Shown: positions 33,000 through 41,596, counted from the first letter of the stretch. The stretch is DNA of 64,000 nt from Streptomyces nigra (GCF_003074055.1 NZ_CP029043.1:4394501-4458500), one strand, 5' to 3'. A program made the numbers and translations. Notes: a model not told the origin generated them from the sequence alone.

Positions 33000-33212
33000 A
33001 TGGCCACGCCTCGCAGACGCTGTCCCGAATGCCGTCGAGAGATCGCCGTCGTCGGCGGGCGGTTCGCACGGCACGATCCGCCCGGCGCGCGGCAGAGCGG
33101 GGAGCTCGTGTCGTGCCCCGGGTCCCGGAGGCAGACACAACTCGGTGCCGCTCAGCCCGCCTTGGACGGGTACGTCGTGCCCGACTTCCCCGGGCAGTTG
33201 CCGTTGTTCTGA
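33000..33212 (+). CDS. small zinc-ribbon-like protein
   Basis: The 70-aa protein MATPRRRCPECRREIAVVGG, then RFARHDPP and ELVSCPGSRRQTQL, has a CxxC pair plus a later Cys/His set, suggesting a zinc ribbon. It ends DGYVVPDFPGQLPLF. The family is not named, and similar small proteins lie near tRNA genes in Streptomyces only as far as I recall. The ATG at 33000 is chosen; the in-frame ORF from 32907 crosses low-complexity repeats. This is the first chromosomal gene after the element. Confidence 0.65.
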   Translation: MATPRRRCPECRREIAVVGGRFARHDPPGARQSGELVSCPGSRRQTQLGAAQPALDGYVVPDFPGQLPLF

Positions 33213-33232
33213 GCGGCACCGCAGGACGTGTC

Positions 33233-33889
33233 TCAGTTGCCCGCCACGGACCTGACGGCCACCGGCACGGGAGTGGAGCCGCTGATCAGTTCGAGTGTCA
33301 GGCCCGCCGTCGCCGGGGTGTCGAGCAACTCCGCGAGAACGGCGGCCACATCGTCCCGGGGGATCGAGCCGCGGCCGGTGCGGGCCTCCAGGCGGACCAG
33401 GCCGGTCCCGGCGTCGTCCGTCAGCATGCCGGGCCGCAGGATCGTCGAGTCCAGGGCCTTCTGGGAGCGGACGTACTCGTCGGCCGCGCCCTTCGCGCGC
33501 AGGTAGACGTCGAAGATCTCGTCGCCCTCGTGCGCCGGGTCGGCGCCCATCGAGGAGACGACCAGGAAGCGGCGTACGCCCGCCCGGACCGCCGCGTCCG
33601 CGAAGAGGACCGCCGCGCCCTTGTCGACCGTGTCCTTGCGTTCGGGCCCGCTGCCCGGGCCCGCGCCGGCCGCGAACACCGCCGCGTCGGCGCCCTCGAG
33701 ATGCTTCGCGACCTCCTCGACCGACGCCGACTCCAGGTCCAGCACCACGGGTTCGGCACCGGCCGCCCGCAGATCGTCGCTCTGTTCGGGCTTGCGGATG
33801 ATCCCCGCTACCTCGTCACCGCGCGCGGAGAGCAACCGCTCCAGCCGCAGCGCGATCTGACCATGACCACCAGCGATGACAATGCGCAT
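33233..33889 (-). CDS. NAD(P)-binding SDR-type oxidoreductase
   Basis: The 218-aa protein has the dinucleotide site MRIVIAGGHGQIALRLERLL (GGxGxxA, a variant of GxxGxxG) and the NmrA/SDR_a5-like segments KHLEGADAAVFAAGAGPGSG, RRFLVVSSMGADPAHEG and DSTILRPGMLTDDAG. It lacks the YxxxK catalytic pair of classical SDRs, as atypical SDRs do. The substrate is unknown. The ATG at 33889 is chosen because the GGxGxxA motif starts there; the ORF opens at 33928. It lies downstream of the amidohydrolase gene on the same strand. Confidence 0.88.
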   Translation of the reverse strand: MRIVIAGGHGQIALRLERLLSARGDEVAGIIRKPEQSDDLRAAGAEPVVLDLESASVEEVAKHLEGADAAVFAAGAGPGSGPERKDTVDKGAAVLFADAAVRAGVRRFLVVSSMGADPAHEGDEIFDVYLRAKGAADEYVRSQKALDSTILRPGMLTDDAGTGLVRLEARTGRGSIPRDDVAAVLAELLDTPATAGLTLELISGSTPVPVAVRSVAGN

Positions 33890-33978
33890 GCCTTCGACCG
33901 TACGCCCGGACGACCCCGTCCGCCGCACGACGCCGGCCGGTCACCCACACAGGGGAGCCGCACCCCCGGCCCACGCCC

Positions 33979-35235
33979 TCACGACAGCTCCCCGCGGCCC
34001 TGCCGCGGCAGGCCCAGTTCCGCCGTCGCGGCCGAGTTGCAGTATTCGCGGACCGCGCTCGTCCGGGCCACTACGCGGCCGCGATGCACCACGATCCGGC
34101 TGTAGGCCAGGGACAGCGCCGCCGCGAGGCGTTCGCCGCGCACCGCGAGGAGTTCGGCCGGGAAGCCCGCCTCCACGCGGACCTCCGGCAGACCCAGCAC
34201 CGCGCGCGCCGACGCGCTCACACAGTCGTACGCGTCCTCGGGGCGCAGTCCATGACGGGAGGCCAGCAGGTAGGCGGCCTCGAACGGGTCGCCGCGACCG
34301 ACCGGGTTGGAGACGTCCTGCAACGCGCCGCTGCCGGCGGCGATCCGGACCCCGGCGGCGCGCAGCAGCCGTACGGGCGCCGTGCCGCGGCGTTCCACGC
34401 CCCCGCAGCCGCCCTGGGGCAGGCACACCACGGTGACCCCGGCCGCGGCGAGCTGGTCGGCGGCGCGGGAGGCCGTCTCCGCGGGCAGGCGCCCCAGTCC
34501 GCCGCACGGGCTCAGCGTGACGCCGGGGCGCAGTCCGCCCGCCATGGCGGCGTAACGGGACAGCCTGGCCGGGTCGGTGGCGTCGGTGTGCAGGTCGACG
34601 GGGCAGCCGTGCTCGGAGGCGACCTCCAGGACGGCCTCGACGTAGCCGGTCGGATCGGGGTCCAGGTCGGGGCAGCCGCCGACCACCGAGGCGCCCATCT
34701 TCAGCGCGTCCCGCAGTATGGCCAGCCCGTCCGCGCCCGCCACCCCGGTCAGCAGCCGGGGCATCGCGACGGTCGTCAACTCCGTGAGCCCGCGCAGCGC
34801 ACGCCGTGCCTGGAGGACGGCGGCCAGCGCGTTCAGCTCCTGGACGTCGCCCACCCGCACATGGGCCCGCAGCGCGGTCGCGCCGTGGCCGAGCTGGAGC
34901 AGGGCGGCCTCCGTGGCCCGGCGCTGGACGTCCTCGGCCTCGTAGGAGGCGGGGCCGTCCTGGTCGGCGGAGAGGGCGGTGTCGCCGTGGGCGTGCGGTT
35001 CGGCCGGTGCCGGCAGCAGCAGGTAGCCGCTCAGGTCCACCCGGGACCCGGACGCGCGTGTGCCGTCCCCGGTCAGGCTCCCCGCCGTGCCCACCGCCTC
35101 GATACGCCCGCCGCTCAGCCGTACGTCGACGGTCCGGCCGTCGGTGAGACGCGCCCCGCACAGCAGGAGGGAGCCGGGGTCGGCCGGGCCCGACGACGAG
35201 GACGGAGGGGGCGGCTGGGGGTGGCTGTCGGGCAT
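33979..35235 (-). CDS. amidohydrolase family protein
   Basis: The 418-aa protein has the amidohydrolase fold: a small beta domain (LLLCGARLTDGRTVDVRLSG), then PAPAEPHAHGDTALSADQDG with HAH in place of the usual HxH metal motif, a later CPVDLHTDATDP with the conserved His, and AAGSGALQDVSNPVGRGDPF near residue 310. It resembles the cytosine deaminase-like branch. The first metal motif is HAH, so metal binding is likely. The substrate is unknown. I chose the ATG at 35235, with GGAG just upstream, rather than an ATG at 35262 or the ORF start at 35364. Confidence 0.85.
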   Translation of the reverse strand: MPDSHPQPPPPSSSSGPADPGSLLLCGARLTDGRTVDVRLSGGRIEAVGTAGSLTGDGTRASGSRVDLSGYLLLPAPAEPHAHGDTALSADQDGPASYEAEDVQRRATEAALLQLGHGATALRAHVRVGDVQELNALAAVLQARRALRGLTELTTVAMPRLLTGVAGADGLAILRDALKMGASVVGGCPDLDPDPTGYVEAVLEVASEHGCPVDLHTDATDPARLSRYAAMAGGLRPGVTLSPCGGLGRLPAETASRAADQLAAAGVTVVCLPQGGCGGVERRGTAPVRLLRAAGVRIAAGSGALQDVSNPVGRGDPFEAAYLLASRHGLRPEDAYDCVSASARAVLGLPEVRVEAGFPAELLAVRGERLAAALSLAYSRIVVHRGRVVARTSAVREYCNSAATAELGLPRQGRGELS

Positions 35236-35518
35236 CGCGCTCCAGGGGCTCGGGCTGCGCATCGGCGCTGCGGACCCCGCAGGGGCACTGCGCCGGGCAT
35301 GCAAGATCACGCAGAGTGAGTCGAGCCTAGGGTGGCGACCCGGTCCTGGCGCGCAGGAGCGCAATAGTCGTACCGGCGTGGTCCCTCGCGGTGGGGCCGT
35401 CGGCGCGGTGGTGGTGGGGTCCGGGAGGCGGTGGTTCGGCCCGGTGTTCGGGTGCGGACGGGGGCCGGGAAACGGATTTGGGCGAACGGCGGCAGACCGT
35501 GTAATGTCTTCATCGCTC

Positions 35519-35591
35519 GCCCCAATAGCTCAGTCGGCAGAGCGTCTCCATGGTAAGGAGAAGGTCAACGGTTCGATTCCGTTTTGGGGCT
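35519..35591 (+). tRNA. tRNA-Thr (GGT anticodon)
   Basis: The acceptor GCCCCAA pairs with TTGGGGC (35584-35590). The anticodon stem TCTCC/GGAGA holds loop ATGGTAA, with anticodon GGT. The T arm is AACGG-TTCGATT-CCGTT. Confidence 0.96.
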
Positions 35592-35639
35592 CTGGTGTGT
35601 GAAAGGTTCCCGTCGCAAGACGGGGCCTGATCGCATCAC

Positions 35640-35712
35640 AGCGGTGTAGCTCAGTCGGTAGAGCAAGCGGCTCATAATCGCTGTGTCACCGGTTCAAGTC
35701 CGGTCACCGCTA
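35640..35712 (+). tRNA. tRNA-Met (CAT anticodon)
   Basis: The acceptor AGCGGTG pairs with CACCGCT (35705-35711). The loop CTCATAA gives anticodon CAT. The T arm is ACCGG-TTCAAGT-CCGGT. An elongator Met tRNA is most likely from the acceptor and context; tRNA-Ile with a modified CAT is less likely. It is followed by rpmG as in other streptomycetes. Confidence 0.92.
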
Positions 35713-35802
35713 CTGACAGTAGCCGATTGCGGGGTCGGTCCTTCGATCGGCTACTCTTTCTTGCGTTGAATCAGTCCATCCGTTCGTCTTAGGAGCACTC
35801 AC

Positions 35803-35967
35803 GTGGCTGCCACCGACGTCCGCCCGAAGATCACGCTGGCCTGCGTGGAGTGCAAGGAGCGGAACTACATCACCAAGAAGAACCGGCGTAACAACCCGGA
35901 TCGTCTGGAGATGAAGAAGCACTGCCCGCGTTGCAATGCGCACACCGCGCACCGCGAAACGCGATAA
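35803..35967 (+). CDS. rpmG: 50S ribosomal protein L33
   Basis: The 54-aa protein is L33 of the zinc-binding (C+) form, with CVECKERNYITKKNRRNNPD and then CPRC. The GTG start at 35803 has AGGAG eight bases upstream. It ends NAHTAHRETR. A zinc-free paralogue under Zur control may exist elsewhere in the genome. Gene order tRNA-Thr, tRNA-Met, rpmG is conserved in Streptomyces. Confidence 0.97.
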   Translation: MAATDVRPKITLACVECKERNYITKKNRRNNPDRLEMKKHCPRCNAHTAHRETR

Positions 35968-36104
35968 ATCAGGCTCGTACGCGAGGCCGTCCCCGATCGT
36001 GGGGGCGGCCTCGCGTCGTTTCCACCGCGGTTACCGCTCGGTTCCGGCCGACCGGGCGCAGCATCAGGACCATCGCAGCAGACGACACCAGGAGGTGCCG
36101 GGCC

Positions 36105-36569
36105 ATGGCGCTCGACCAGTCCTTCGTGGGGCGGAGCTACCCGCCCACCGAGCCCTACGAGGTGGGGCGCGAGAAGATCCGCGAGTTCGCGGTGGCGGTG
36201 GGTGACGCCAACCCGGTCCACACGGACCCGGAGGCCGCCAAGGCGCTCGGCCACCCCGATGTGATCGCCCCGCCGACCTTCGTCTTCGCCATCACCTTCG
36301 CGGCCGCCGGGCAGGTCGTCGCCGACCCGCAGCTGGGCCTGGACTACAGCCGGGTGGTGCACGGCGATCAGAAGTTCGCCTACACCCGCCCGGTGCGCGC
36401 CGGTGACCGGCTGTCCGTGACCTCGACGATCGAGGCCGTGAAGACCATGGCGGGCAACGACATCCTGGACGTCCGCGGTGAGGTCCACGACGAGGCCGGC
36501 GAGCACGTCGTGACCGCCTGGACGAAACTCGTGGCCCGTGGGGCGGACGCCGGGGAAGGGCAGGGCTGA
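36105..36569 (+). CDS. MaoC family dehydratase N-terminal-like protein (HadA-type)
   Basis: The 154-aa protein has the UPF0336/MaoC-like N-terminal hot-dog fold: SFVGRSYPPTEPYEVGREKI, then REFAVAVGDANPVHTDPEAA and VIAPPTFVFAITF. Such proteins pair with a MaoC subunit that carries the catalytic D-H dyad to form a hydroxyacyl-ACP or -CoA dehydratase (compare mycobacterial HadA with HadB). The partner follows five bases downstream. The ATG at 36105 has GGAGG 12 bases upstream. Confidence 0.92.
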   Translation: MALDQSFVGRSYPPTEPYEVGREKIREFAVAVGDANPVHTDPEAAKALGHPDVIAPPTFVFAITFAAAGQVVADPQLGLDYSRVVHGDQKFAYTRPVRAGDRLSVTSTIEAVKTMAGNDILDVRGEVHDEAGEHVVTAWTKLVARGADAGEGQG

Positions 36570-36574
36570 GACCG

Positions 36575-37003
36575 ATGACGGCGAAGATCGCGTACGACGA
36601 TGTCGAGGTCGGCACCGAGCTGCCCGCCCAGAGTTTCCCCGTGACCCGCGCCACGCTGGTGCGGTACGCGGGCGCCTCGGGCGACTTCAACCCGATCCAC
36701 TGGAACGAGAAGTTCGCCAAGGAGGTCGGACTCCCGGACGTCATCGCGCACGGCATGTTCACCATGGCCGAGGCGATCCGGGTGGTCACCGACTGGACCG
36801 GCGACCCGGCGGCGGTCGTCGAGTACGGCGTCCGCTTCACCAAGCCCGTCGTCGTCCCGAACGACGACAAGGGCGCCACGATCGAGGTCAGCGGCAAGGT
36901 CGCGGCCAAGCTCGACGACAACAAGGTCCGTGTGGACCTGACCGTGACCAGCGCCGGGCTGAAGGTGCTCGGCATGTCGCGGGCGGTCGTGCGGCTGGCG
37001 TGA
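36575..37003 (+). CDS. MaoC family dehydratase (HadB-type)
   Basis: The 142-aa hot-dog protein has the catalytic segment YAGASGDFNPIHWNEKFAKE (D and H of the hydratase dyad) and VIAHGMFTMAEAIRVVTDWT. It should be the catalytic half of a heterodimeric (3R)-hydroxyacyl dehydratase. The ATG at 36575 follows the HadA-type stop by five bases. It ends before a strong terminator at 37021-37057. Confidence 0.93.
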   Translation: MTAKIAYDDVEVGTELPAQSFPVTRATLVRYAGASGDFNPIHWNEKFAKEVGLPDVIAHGMFTMAEAIRVVTDWTGDPAAVVEYGVRFTKPVVVPNDDKGATIEVSGKVAAKLDDNKVRVDLTVTSAGLKVLGMSRAVVRLA

Positions 37004-37020
37004 CGCACGACCGCGTGTGA

Positions 37021-37057
37021 GGGGCGCCTCCTTGGAGGGGGCGCCCCCCTTTTTTTC
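37021..37057 (+). terminator. terminator after the dehydratase pair
   Basis: GGGGCGCCTCC pairs with the following GGAGGGGGCGCCCC arm, then comes a run of seven T. Confidence 0.9.
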
Positions 37058-37084
37058 CGGCGTTCGACCCACCCTTGACTTAGT

Positions 37085-37105
37085 TAGTTATTAAGCACTA
37101 ACTTC
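37085..37105. promoter_or_regulatory. TetR operator (copy 1)
   Basis: TAGTTATTAAGCACTAAC followed by TTC stands directly before the TetR gene. It matches the inverted sequence at 37726-37746 in 19 of 21 positions. Confidence 0.75.
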
Positions 37106-37110
37106 GAAGC

Positions 37111-37686
37111 ATGGCAAGGATGAGTGCGGAGGAGAGGCGTGAGAGCGTCGTGCGGGCGGCCATGGCCGAGTTCGCGCGAGGCGGCTACCACGGCACGTCC
37201 ACCGAGACGATCGCCAAGCGGGTCGGTGTCTCGCAGCCGTATCTCTTCCGGCTCTTCCCGGGCAAGCGGGCGATCTTCCTGGCCGCCGCCGGGCAGTGCG
37301 TGGAGGACATCCACCGGGTCTTCGCCGAGGCCGCCGAAGGGGTGGAGGGCGAGGAGGCCCTGCATGCCATGGGTGAGGCGTATCGCCGGATGGTCTCCGA
37401 GCATCCCGAGCGGCTGATGATGCAGATGCAGATGTTCCTCGCCGTGGCCGCCGCCGAGCAGGAGGGCGACCACGAGTTCGGCGAGGCCGTACGGGCCGGC
37501 TGGATGCGCCTGTGGGACACCGTGCATCTGTCGCTGGGGGCGGATGTCGGCGAGACGACGACCTTCATGGCGTACGGGATGCTCATCAACTGCCTGGTGG
37601 CCATGGGCTTCCCGCCCGAGCACCGGGTCTGGGCGGGCATGGATTCCGCCGAAGGGGACGAGAGCGGAAGCGGGAACGGGGCGTAG
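37111..37686 (+). CDS. TetR family regulator
   Basis: The 191-aa protein has the TetR helix-turn-helix at about residues 10-56 (VRAAMAEFARGGYHGTSTET, then IAKRVGVSQPYLFRLFPGKR), with a ligand-binding C-terminus. It lies upstream of an MFS efflux gene, and a near-identical 21-bp operator precedes both genes. It probably represses itself and the transporter and releases on binding the exported compound. The ATG at 37111 is 5 bp after the operator. Confidence 0.92.
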   Translation: MARMSAEERRESVVRAAMAEFARGGYHGTSTETIAKRVGVSQPYLFRLFPGKRAIFLAAAGQCVEDIHRVFAEAAEGVEGEEALHAMGEAYRRMVSEHPERLMMQMQMFLAVAAAEQEGDHEFGEAVRAGWMRLWDTVHLSLGADVGETTTFMAYGMLINCLVAMGFPPEHRVWAGMDSAEGDESGSGNGA

Positions 37687-37725
37687 GAAGGGCGGCGCGG
37701 ATCGCCGCTCTCTTTTATGGCCGCA

Positions 37726-37746
37726 GAAGTTAGTGATCAATAACTA
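37726..37746. promoter_or_regulatory. TetR operator (copy 2)
   Basis: GAAGTTAGTGATCAATAAC, then TA, is the inverted match of the operator at 37085-37105 (19 of 21). It lies 31 bp upstream of the MFS transporter start. Confidence 0.75.
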
Positions 37747-37777
37747 TCAAGCGGAATCGCACACTCCTGGGGGAGCG

Positions 37778-39241
37778 ATGTCACACCGGACCGATCACAA
37801 GGCGGGGGAGACGAACCCGCGCGGGGCCGTCTGGGCCCTGATCATCACCGGCGTCGCCGGATTCATGGCCGCACTCGACAACCTCGTCGTCACCACCGCG
37901 CTGCCGTCCATCCGCGAGGACCTGGGTGGCGGGCTGCACGACCTGGAATGGACGGTCAGCGCCTACACGCTCACCTTCGCCGTCCTGCTGATGTTCGGCG
38001 CGGCCCTCGGCGACCGCTTCGGCCGTCGCCGGCTCTTCCTCGTCGGCATCATGATCTTCACCGTCGCCTCCGCGGCCGCGGCCCTGGCACCCGGCATCGA
38101 CTCCCTGATCGCCGCCCGCGCGGTGCAGGGTGTCGGCGCCGCGATCATGATGCCGCTGACGCTGACCCTGCTGACGGCGGCGGTGCCCGAGGCCCGGCGC
38201 GGGATGGCGTTCGGCATCTGGGGCGCGGTCAACGGGCTCGCGGTCGCGTCCGGGCCGCTCATCGGCGGCAGCCTCACCGAGCACATCTCCTGGCAGTGGA
38301 TCTTCTGGCTGAACGTCCCGCTGGGCGTCGCCCTGCTGCCGCTCGCCCGGCTGCGTCTCGCCGAGTCGCACGGCACCGGCGCCCCGCTCGACATCCCCGG
38401 CACCCTGCTGGCCAGCGGCGGACTCTTCGGCATCGTGTACGGGCTGGTGCGCGGCCCCTCCGACGGCTGGACCGGGCGTCTGGTCCTGACCGGCCTGTTC
38501 GCGGGCGGGGCGCTGCTCGTCGGGTTCGTCCTCTACAGCGCCCGGGCCCGCAACGCCATGCTGCCCATGAGGCTGTTCCGCTCCCGCGCCTTCGCCGGGA
38601 TCAACGCGGCGAGCCTGCTGATGTTCCTCGGGATGTTCGGGTCGATCTTCCTGCTCAGCCAGTACATGCAGGGCGTGCTCGGCTACTCGCCGACCGAGGC
38701 GGGGCTGCGGATGCTCCCGTGGACGGGTATGCCGATGCTGGTCGCGCCGATCGCCGGCATCCTCGCCGACCGGATAGGCGGCCGGCCCGTGGTCGCCACG
38801 GGACTGTTCCTGCAGGCCGCCGGTCTCGGCTACATGGCGTACGTGGTCACCGTCGACGTCTCCTACGCCGCCCAGCTGCCCGGTCTGATCATCAGCGGTG
38901 TCGGCATGGCGCTGTTCTTCGCCCCGGCCTCCCACCTGGTCATGTCCAGCGTCCGCCGCGGCGAGCAGGGCATCGCGTCCGGCGCCAACAACGCCCTGCG
39001 CGAGGTCGGCGGCGCGCTCGGCATCGCCGTCATGGGCTCGATCTTCGCGGCCCAGGGCGGCTACGAGACCGGCCAGACGTTCGTCGACGGGCTGCGGCCC
39101 GCCCTGGTCACCGGTGCCGCCGTCGTGGCCCTCGCCGGTGTCGCGGCGCTGTTCGTCCCGGGGCGGCGGCACGCCGTCGAGGCGGACGGGGACGCGGCCG
39201 AGAGCCTGCCGGAGCGCGAGCTCCAGCCGGCCGTCCGGTGA
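37778..39241 (+). CDS. MFS efflux transporter, DHA2 (EmrB/QacA) type
   Basis: The 487-aa protein has about 14 hydrophobic helices. Motif D1 is LDNLVVTTALPSIREDLGG in TM1, the family motif A is GAALGDRFGRRR in the first cytosolic loop, and motif C is GPLIGGSLTEHISWQWIFWL. These mark the drug:H+ antiporter 2 family. The ATG at 37778 with GGGAG upstream is chosen; the open frame extends far upstream through the TetR gene. Expression is probably controlled by the TetR protein encoded just upstream. Confidence 0.94.
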   Translation: MSHRTDHKAGETNPRGAVWALIITGVAGFMAALDNLVVTTALPSIREDLGGGLHDLEWTVSAYTLTFAVLLMFGAALGDRFGRRRLFLVGIMIFTVASAAAALAPGIDSLIAARAVQGVGAAIMMPLTLTLLTAAVPEARRGMAFGIWGAVNGLAVASGPLIGGSLTEHISWQWIFWLNVPLGVALLPLARLRLAESHGTGAPLDIPGTLLASGGLFGIVYGLVRGPSDGWTGRLVLTGLFAGGALLVGFVLYSARARNAMLPMRLFRSRAFAGINAASLLMFLGMFGSIFLLSQYMQGVLGYSPTEAGLRMLPWTGMPMLVAPIAGILADRIGGRPVVATGLFLQAAGLGYMAYVVTVDVSYAAQLPGLIISGVGMALFFAPASHLVMSSVRRGEQGIASGANNALREVGGALGIAVMGSIFAAQGGYETGQTFVDGLRPALVTGAAVVALAGVAALFVPGRRHAVEADGDAAESLPERELQPAVR

Positions 39242-39291
39242 CGCCCTGTCGCCGACGTCCCTGCCCTGCCCGAGGAGAAGGAGGAACCGCT

Positions 39292-39672
39292 GTGCCCACG
39301 CTTCCCTGGACCACGCCGAACCCCGTTCCGCCCGGCACCGACGTGCTCGTCTTCGCCTCCCGCTTCGAGACCCGCACCCTGTGGGGAGCGTTCCGCTTCC
39401 TCCTGCGCACGCCGGGCGTGTGGCGGCAGGTGAGCCGGGCGCCCGGGGCGTACGGGGCCACCCTGAAGGCCGAGGTGTTCAGGAGGACCTTCTGGACGCT
39501 GTCCGCCTGGGAGTCGCCGGCCGCGCTGAAGGAGTTCGCCCGCTCCGGCCCGCACGCCCCGAGTGCCGGTGGCCTGTCCGGGCAGATGCGGGACGCCAAG
39601 TACGCCCGCTGGGAGGTGCCGGGTGACGCGCTCCCGCTGGACTGGGCGGAGGCGCGGCGCCGGCTCGGCTGA
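39292..39672 (+). CDS. DUF3291-like / monooxygenase-like small protein
   Basis: The 126-aa protein VLVFASRFETRTLWGAFRFL, then FRRTFWTLSAWESPAALKEF, has a dimeric alpha/beta-barrel look of DUF3291 or antibiotic-biosynthesis-monooxygenase-like proteins. Catalytic function is not evident. The GTG at 39292 has GAGGAA 7 bases upstream. It follows the MFS gene by 50 bp and may share its transcript. Confidence in the exact family is moderate. Confidence 0.75.
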   Translation: MPTLPWTTPNPVPPGTDVLVFASRFETRTLWGAFRFLLRTPGVWRQVSRAPGAYGATLKAEVFRRTFWTLSAWESPAALKEFARSGPHAPSAGGLSGQMRDAKYARWEVPGDALPLDWAEARRRLG

Positions 39673-39757
39673 CCGGCACGCGCGCGTGGAGGCCGACGTG
39701 GCCCCGGTATCCACAGGGGTGCCGGGGCTGTCGGTGCCGTCTCGTAGTCTTGGGCGC

Positions 39758-40813
39758 GTGCAGGTACTCCACGACGCCCCCCTCGCCCCCCTCACCACCT
39801 TCCGGCTGGGCGGCCCGGCCACCCGCCTGGTCACCGCAACCACCGACGCCGAGGTGATCGACGTCGTGCGCGAGGCGGACGCGGCGGGGACCCCGTTGCT
39901 GGTCATCGGCGGCGGGTCGAACCTGGTCATCGGCGACAAGGGCTTCGAGGGCACCGCACTCGTCGTCGCCACCAAGGGTGTCGAGCTCGCCGGCGGCGCC
40001 CTGGAGCTGGCCGCGGGCGAGGTGTGGACCGACGCCGTCGCCCGCACGGTCGAGGCCGGGCTCGCCGGTGTCGAGTGCCTCGCCGGCATCCCCGGCAGCG
40101 CGGGCGCCACCCCGATCCAGAACGTCGGCGCGTACGGCCAGGAGGTCTCCTCCACGATCACCGAGGTGATCGCCTACGACCGCCGCCGCGGCGAGACCGT
40201 CACGCTGACGAACGAGGAGTGCGCCTTCTCGTACCGGCACAGCCGCTTCAAGTCCGACCCCGAGCGCTATGTGGTGCTGCGCGTCCGGTTCGCGCTGGAG
40301 GACGCGGACGGGCTCTCCGCGCCGATCCGGTACGCCGAGACGGCCCGCGCCCTCGGTGTGGAGGCCGGCGACCGGGTGCCGCTGGCCGCCGCGCGCGAGA
40401 CCGTGCTGAAGCTGCGCGCCGGGAAGGGCATGGTCCTCGACGCCGAGGACCACGACACCTGGTCCGCCGGATCGTTCTTCACCAACCCGATCCTGAGCGA
40501 CGAGCAGTTCGCGGCGTTCCGCGCGCGCGTGGGCGAGCGTCTCGGCGACGGCGTGGAGCCGCCCGCGTACCCGGCGGGGGAGGGGCACACCAAGACCTCC
40601 GCGGCCTGGCTCATCGACAAGGCCGGCTTCACCAAGGGGTACGGCAGCGGCCCCGCCCGCATCTCCACCAAGCACACCCTCGCCCTCACCAACCGGGGCG
40701 CGGCGACCACCGAGGACCTGCTGGCGCTGGCCCGCGAGGTCGTCGCCGGCGTCCGTGAGGCGTTCGGGATCACGCTGGTCAACGAGCCGGTGACGGTGGG
40801 AGTCAGCCTGTAG
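39758..40813 (+). CDS. murB: UDP-N-acetylmuramate dehydrogenase
   Basis: The 351-aa FAD enzyme reduces UDP-GlcNAc enolpyruvate to UDP-MurNAc in the cytosolic peptidoglycan pathway. FAD site: LVIGGGSNLVIGDKGFEGTA. GIPGSAGATPIQNVGAYGQE follows, then the active site YRHSRFKS with the conserved tyrosine and arginine, and later AGSFFTNPIL with the catalytic serine. It is a type I MurB. The GTG at 39758 is chosen for the typical start VLHDAPLAPLTTFRLGGPAT. It is convergent with an SDR gene. Confidence 0.97.
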   Translation: MQVLHDAPLAPLTTFRLGGPATRLVTATTDAEVIDVVREADAAGTPLLVIGGGSNLVIGDKGFEGTALVVATKGVELAGGALELAAGEVWTDAVARTVEAGLAGVECLAGIPGSAGATPIQNVGAYGQEVSSTITEVIAYDRRRGETVTLTNEECAFSYRHSRFKSDPERYVVLRVRFALEDADGLSAPIRYAETARALGVEAGDRVPLAAARETVLKLRAGKGMVLDAEDHDTWSAGSFFTNPILSDEQFAAFRARVGERLGDGVEPPAYPAGEGHTKTSAAWLIDKAGFTKGYGSGPARISTKHTLALTNRGAATTEDLLALAREVVAGVREAFGITLVNEPVTVGVSL

Positions 40814-40853
40814 GTCCGCCGGGAAGCCCGCAAAGCCACCGCCGGTCACGGCG

Positions 40854-41486
40854 TCAGTACGCCACCCCCACCCCCTGCTTCACCGTCGACGCGTCCTGCG
40901 TCATCGCCAGCATCGCGTGCGCCACGTCCGCGCGGCCGATGAAGCGGCCCCGGGCCGGGGTGCCGCCGACCACCGTGCGGTACGCGCCGGTGAGCGGCTT
41001 GTCCTGGAGCCGGGGCGGCCGGACCGACGTCCACTCCACCGTGCTGCACGCGAGCTCGGCCTCCATCTCCCGGAGGTCGTCGTACACGGGCTTGAGCACC
41101 GCGGAGACCACCGCGTGCATCGTGCGGTCCAGCGGGCCGTCCTGCGGCGCGGCCGGTCCGAGCGGTGCCGCGCTCACCACCAGCAGCCGGCGTGTGCCCT
41201 CTGCCTCCATGGCCCGCAGCACCGTACGGGTGAGCCGGGCGGTGATCCCGGCGTCCTTGCGGCTGCGGGCGCCGAGGCCGGAGAGGACGGCGTCCCGGCC
41301 GGACACCGCGGGGCGCACGGCCTCCGGGTCGGTCAGGTCCGAGCGGAACACCTCCAGGCCGGCGCCCGTCACCGGCAGTCGCGCCGGGTCCCGGACGACC
41401 GCCGTCACCTCGTGTCCGGCGGCGAGCGCCTGCCGGACGATCTCCTGACCGATGCCTCCGGTGGCACCGAACACCGTGAGTTTCAT
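40854..41486 (-). CDS. NAD(P)-binding SDR-type protein
   Basis: The 210-aa protein starts MKLTVFGATGGIGQEIVRQA (GATGGIG, NmrA-like/SDR_a5). It contains GRDAVLSGLGARSRKDAGIT and EWTSVRPPRLQDKPLTG. The substrate is unknown; such proteins often sense NADPH or reduce quinones. It diverges from a TetR gene, with two palindromic operators between, so the TetR protein likely controls it. Confidence 0.9.
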   Translation of the reverse strand: MKLTVFGATGGIGQEIVRQALAAGHEVTAVVRDPARLPVTGAGLEVFRSDLTDPEAVRPAVSGRDAVLSGLGARSRKDAGITARLTRTVLRAMEAEGTRRLLVVSAAPLGPAAPQDGPLDRTMHAVVSAVLKPVYDDLREMEAELACSTVEWTSVRPPRLQDKPLTGAYRTVVGGTPARGRFIGRADVAHAMLAMTQDASTVKQGVGVAY

Positions 41487-41510
41487 GGCTCTCCCCGATC
41501 CGAAACTGTT

Positions 41511-41570
41511 GGTGGGTAAGTATTCACTCACCTCTGTTTGGTCTCTAGAGTGGGTAAGTACTCACCCACC
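41511..41570. promoter_or_regulatory. paired TetR operators
   Basis: Two 22-bp near-palindromes, at 41511-41532 (GGTGGGTAAGTATTCACTCA then CC) and 41549-41570 (AGTGGGTAAGTACTCACCCA then CC), match in 19 of 22 positions. They lie in the divergent SDR/TetR promoter region with centres 38 bp apart. Confidence 0.8.
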
Positions 41571-41596
41571 CGTCAACCCCCGGTAAGGTCCGTTGC

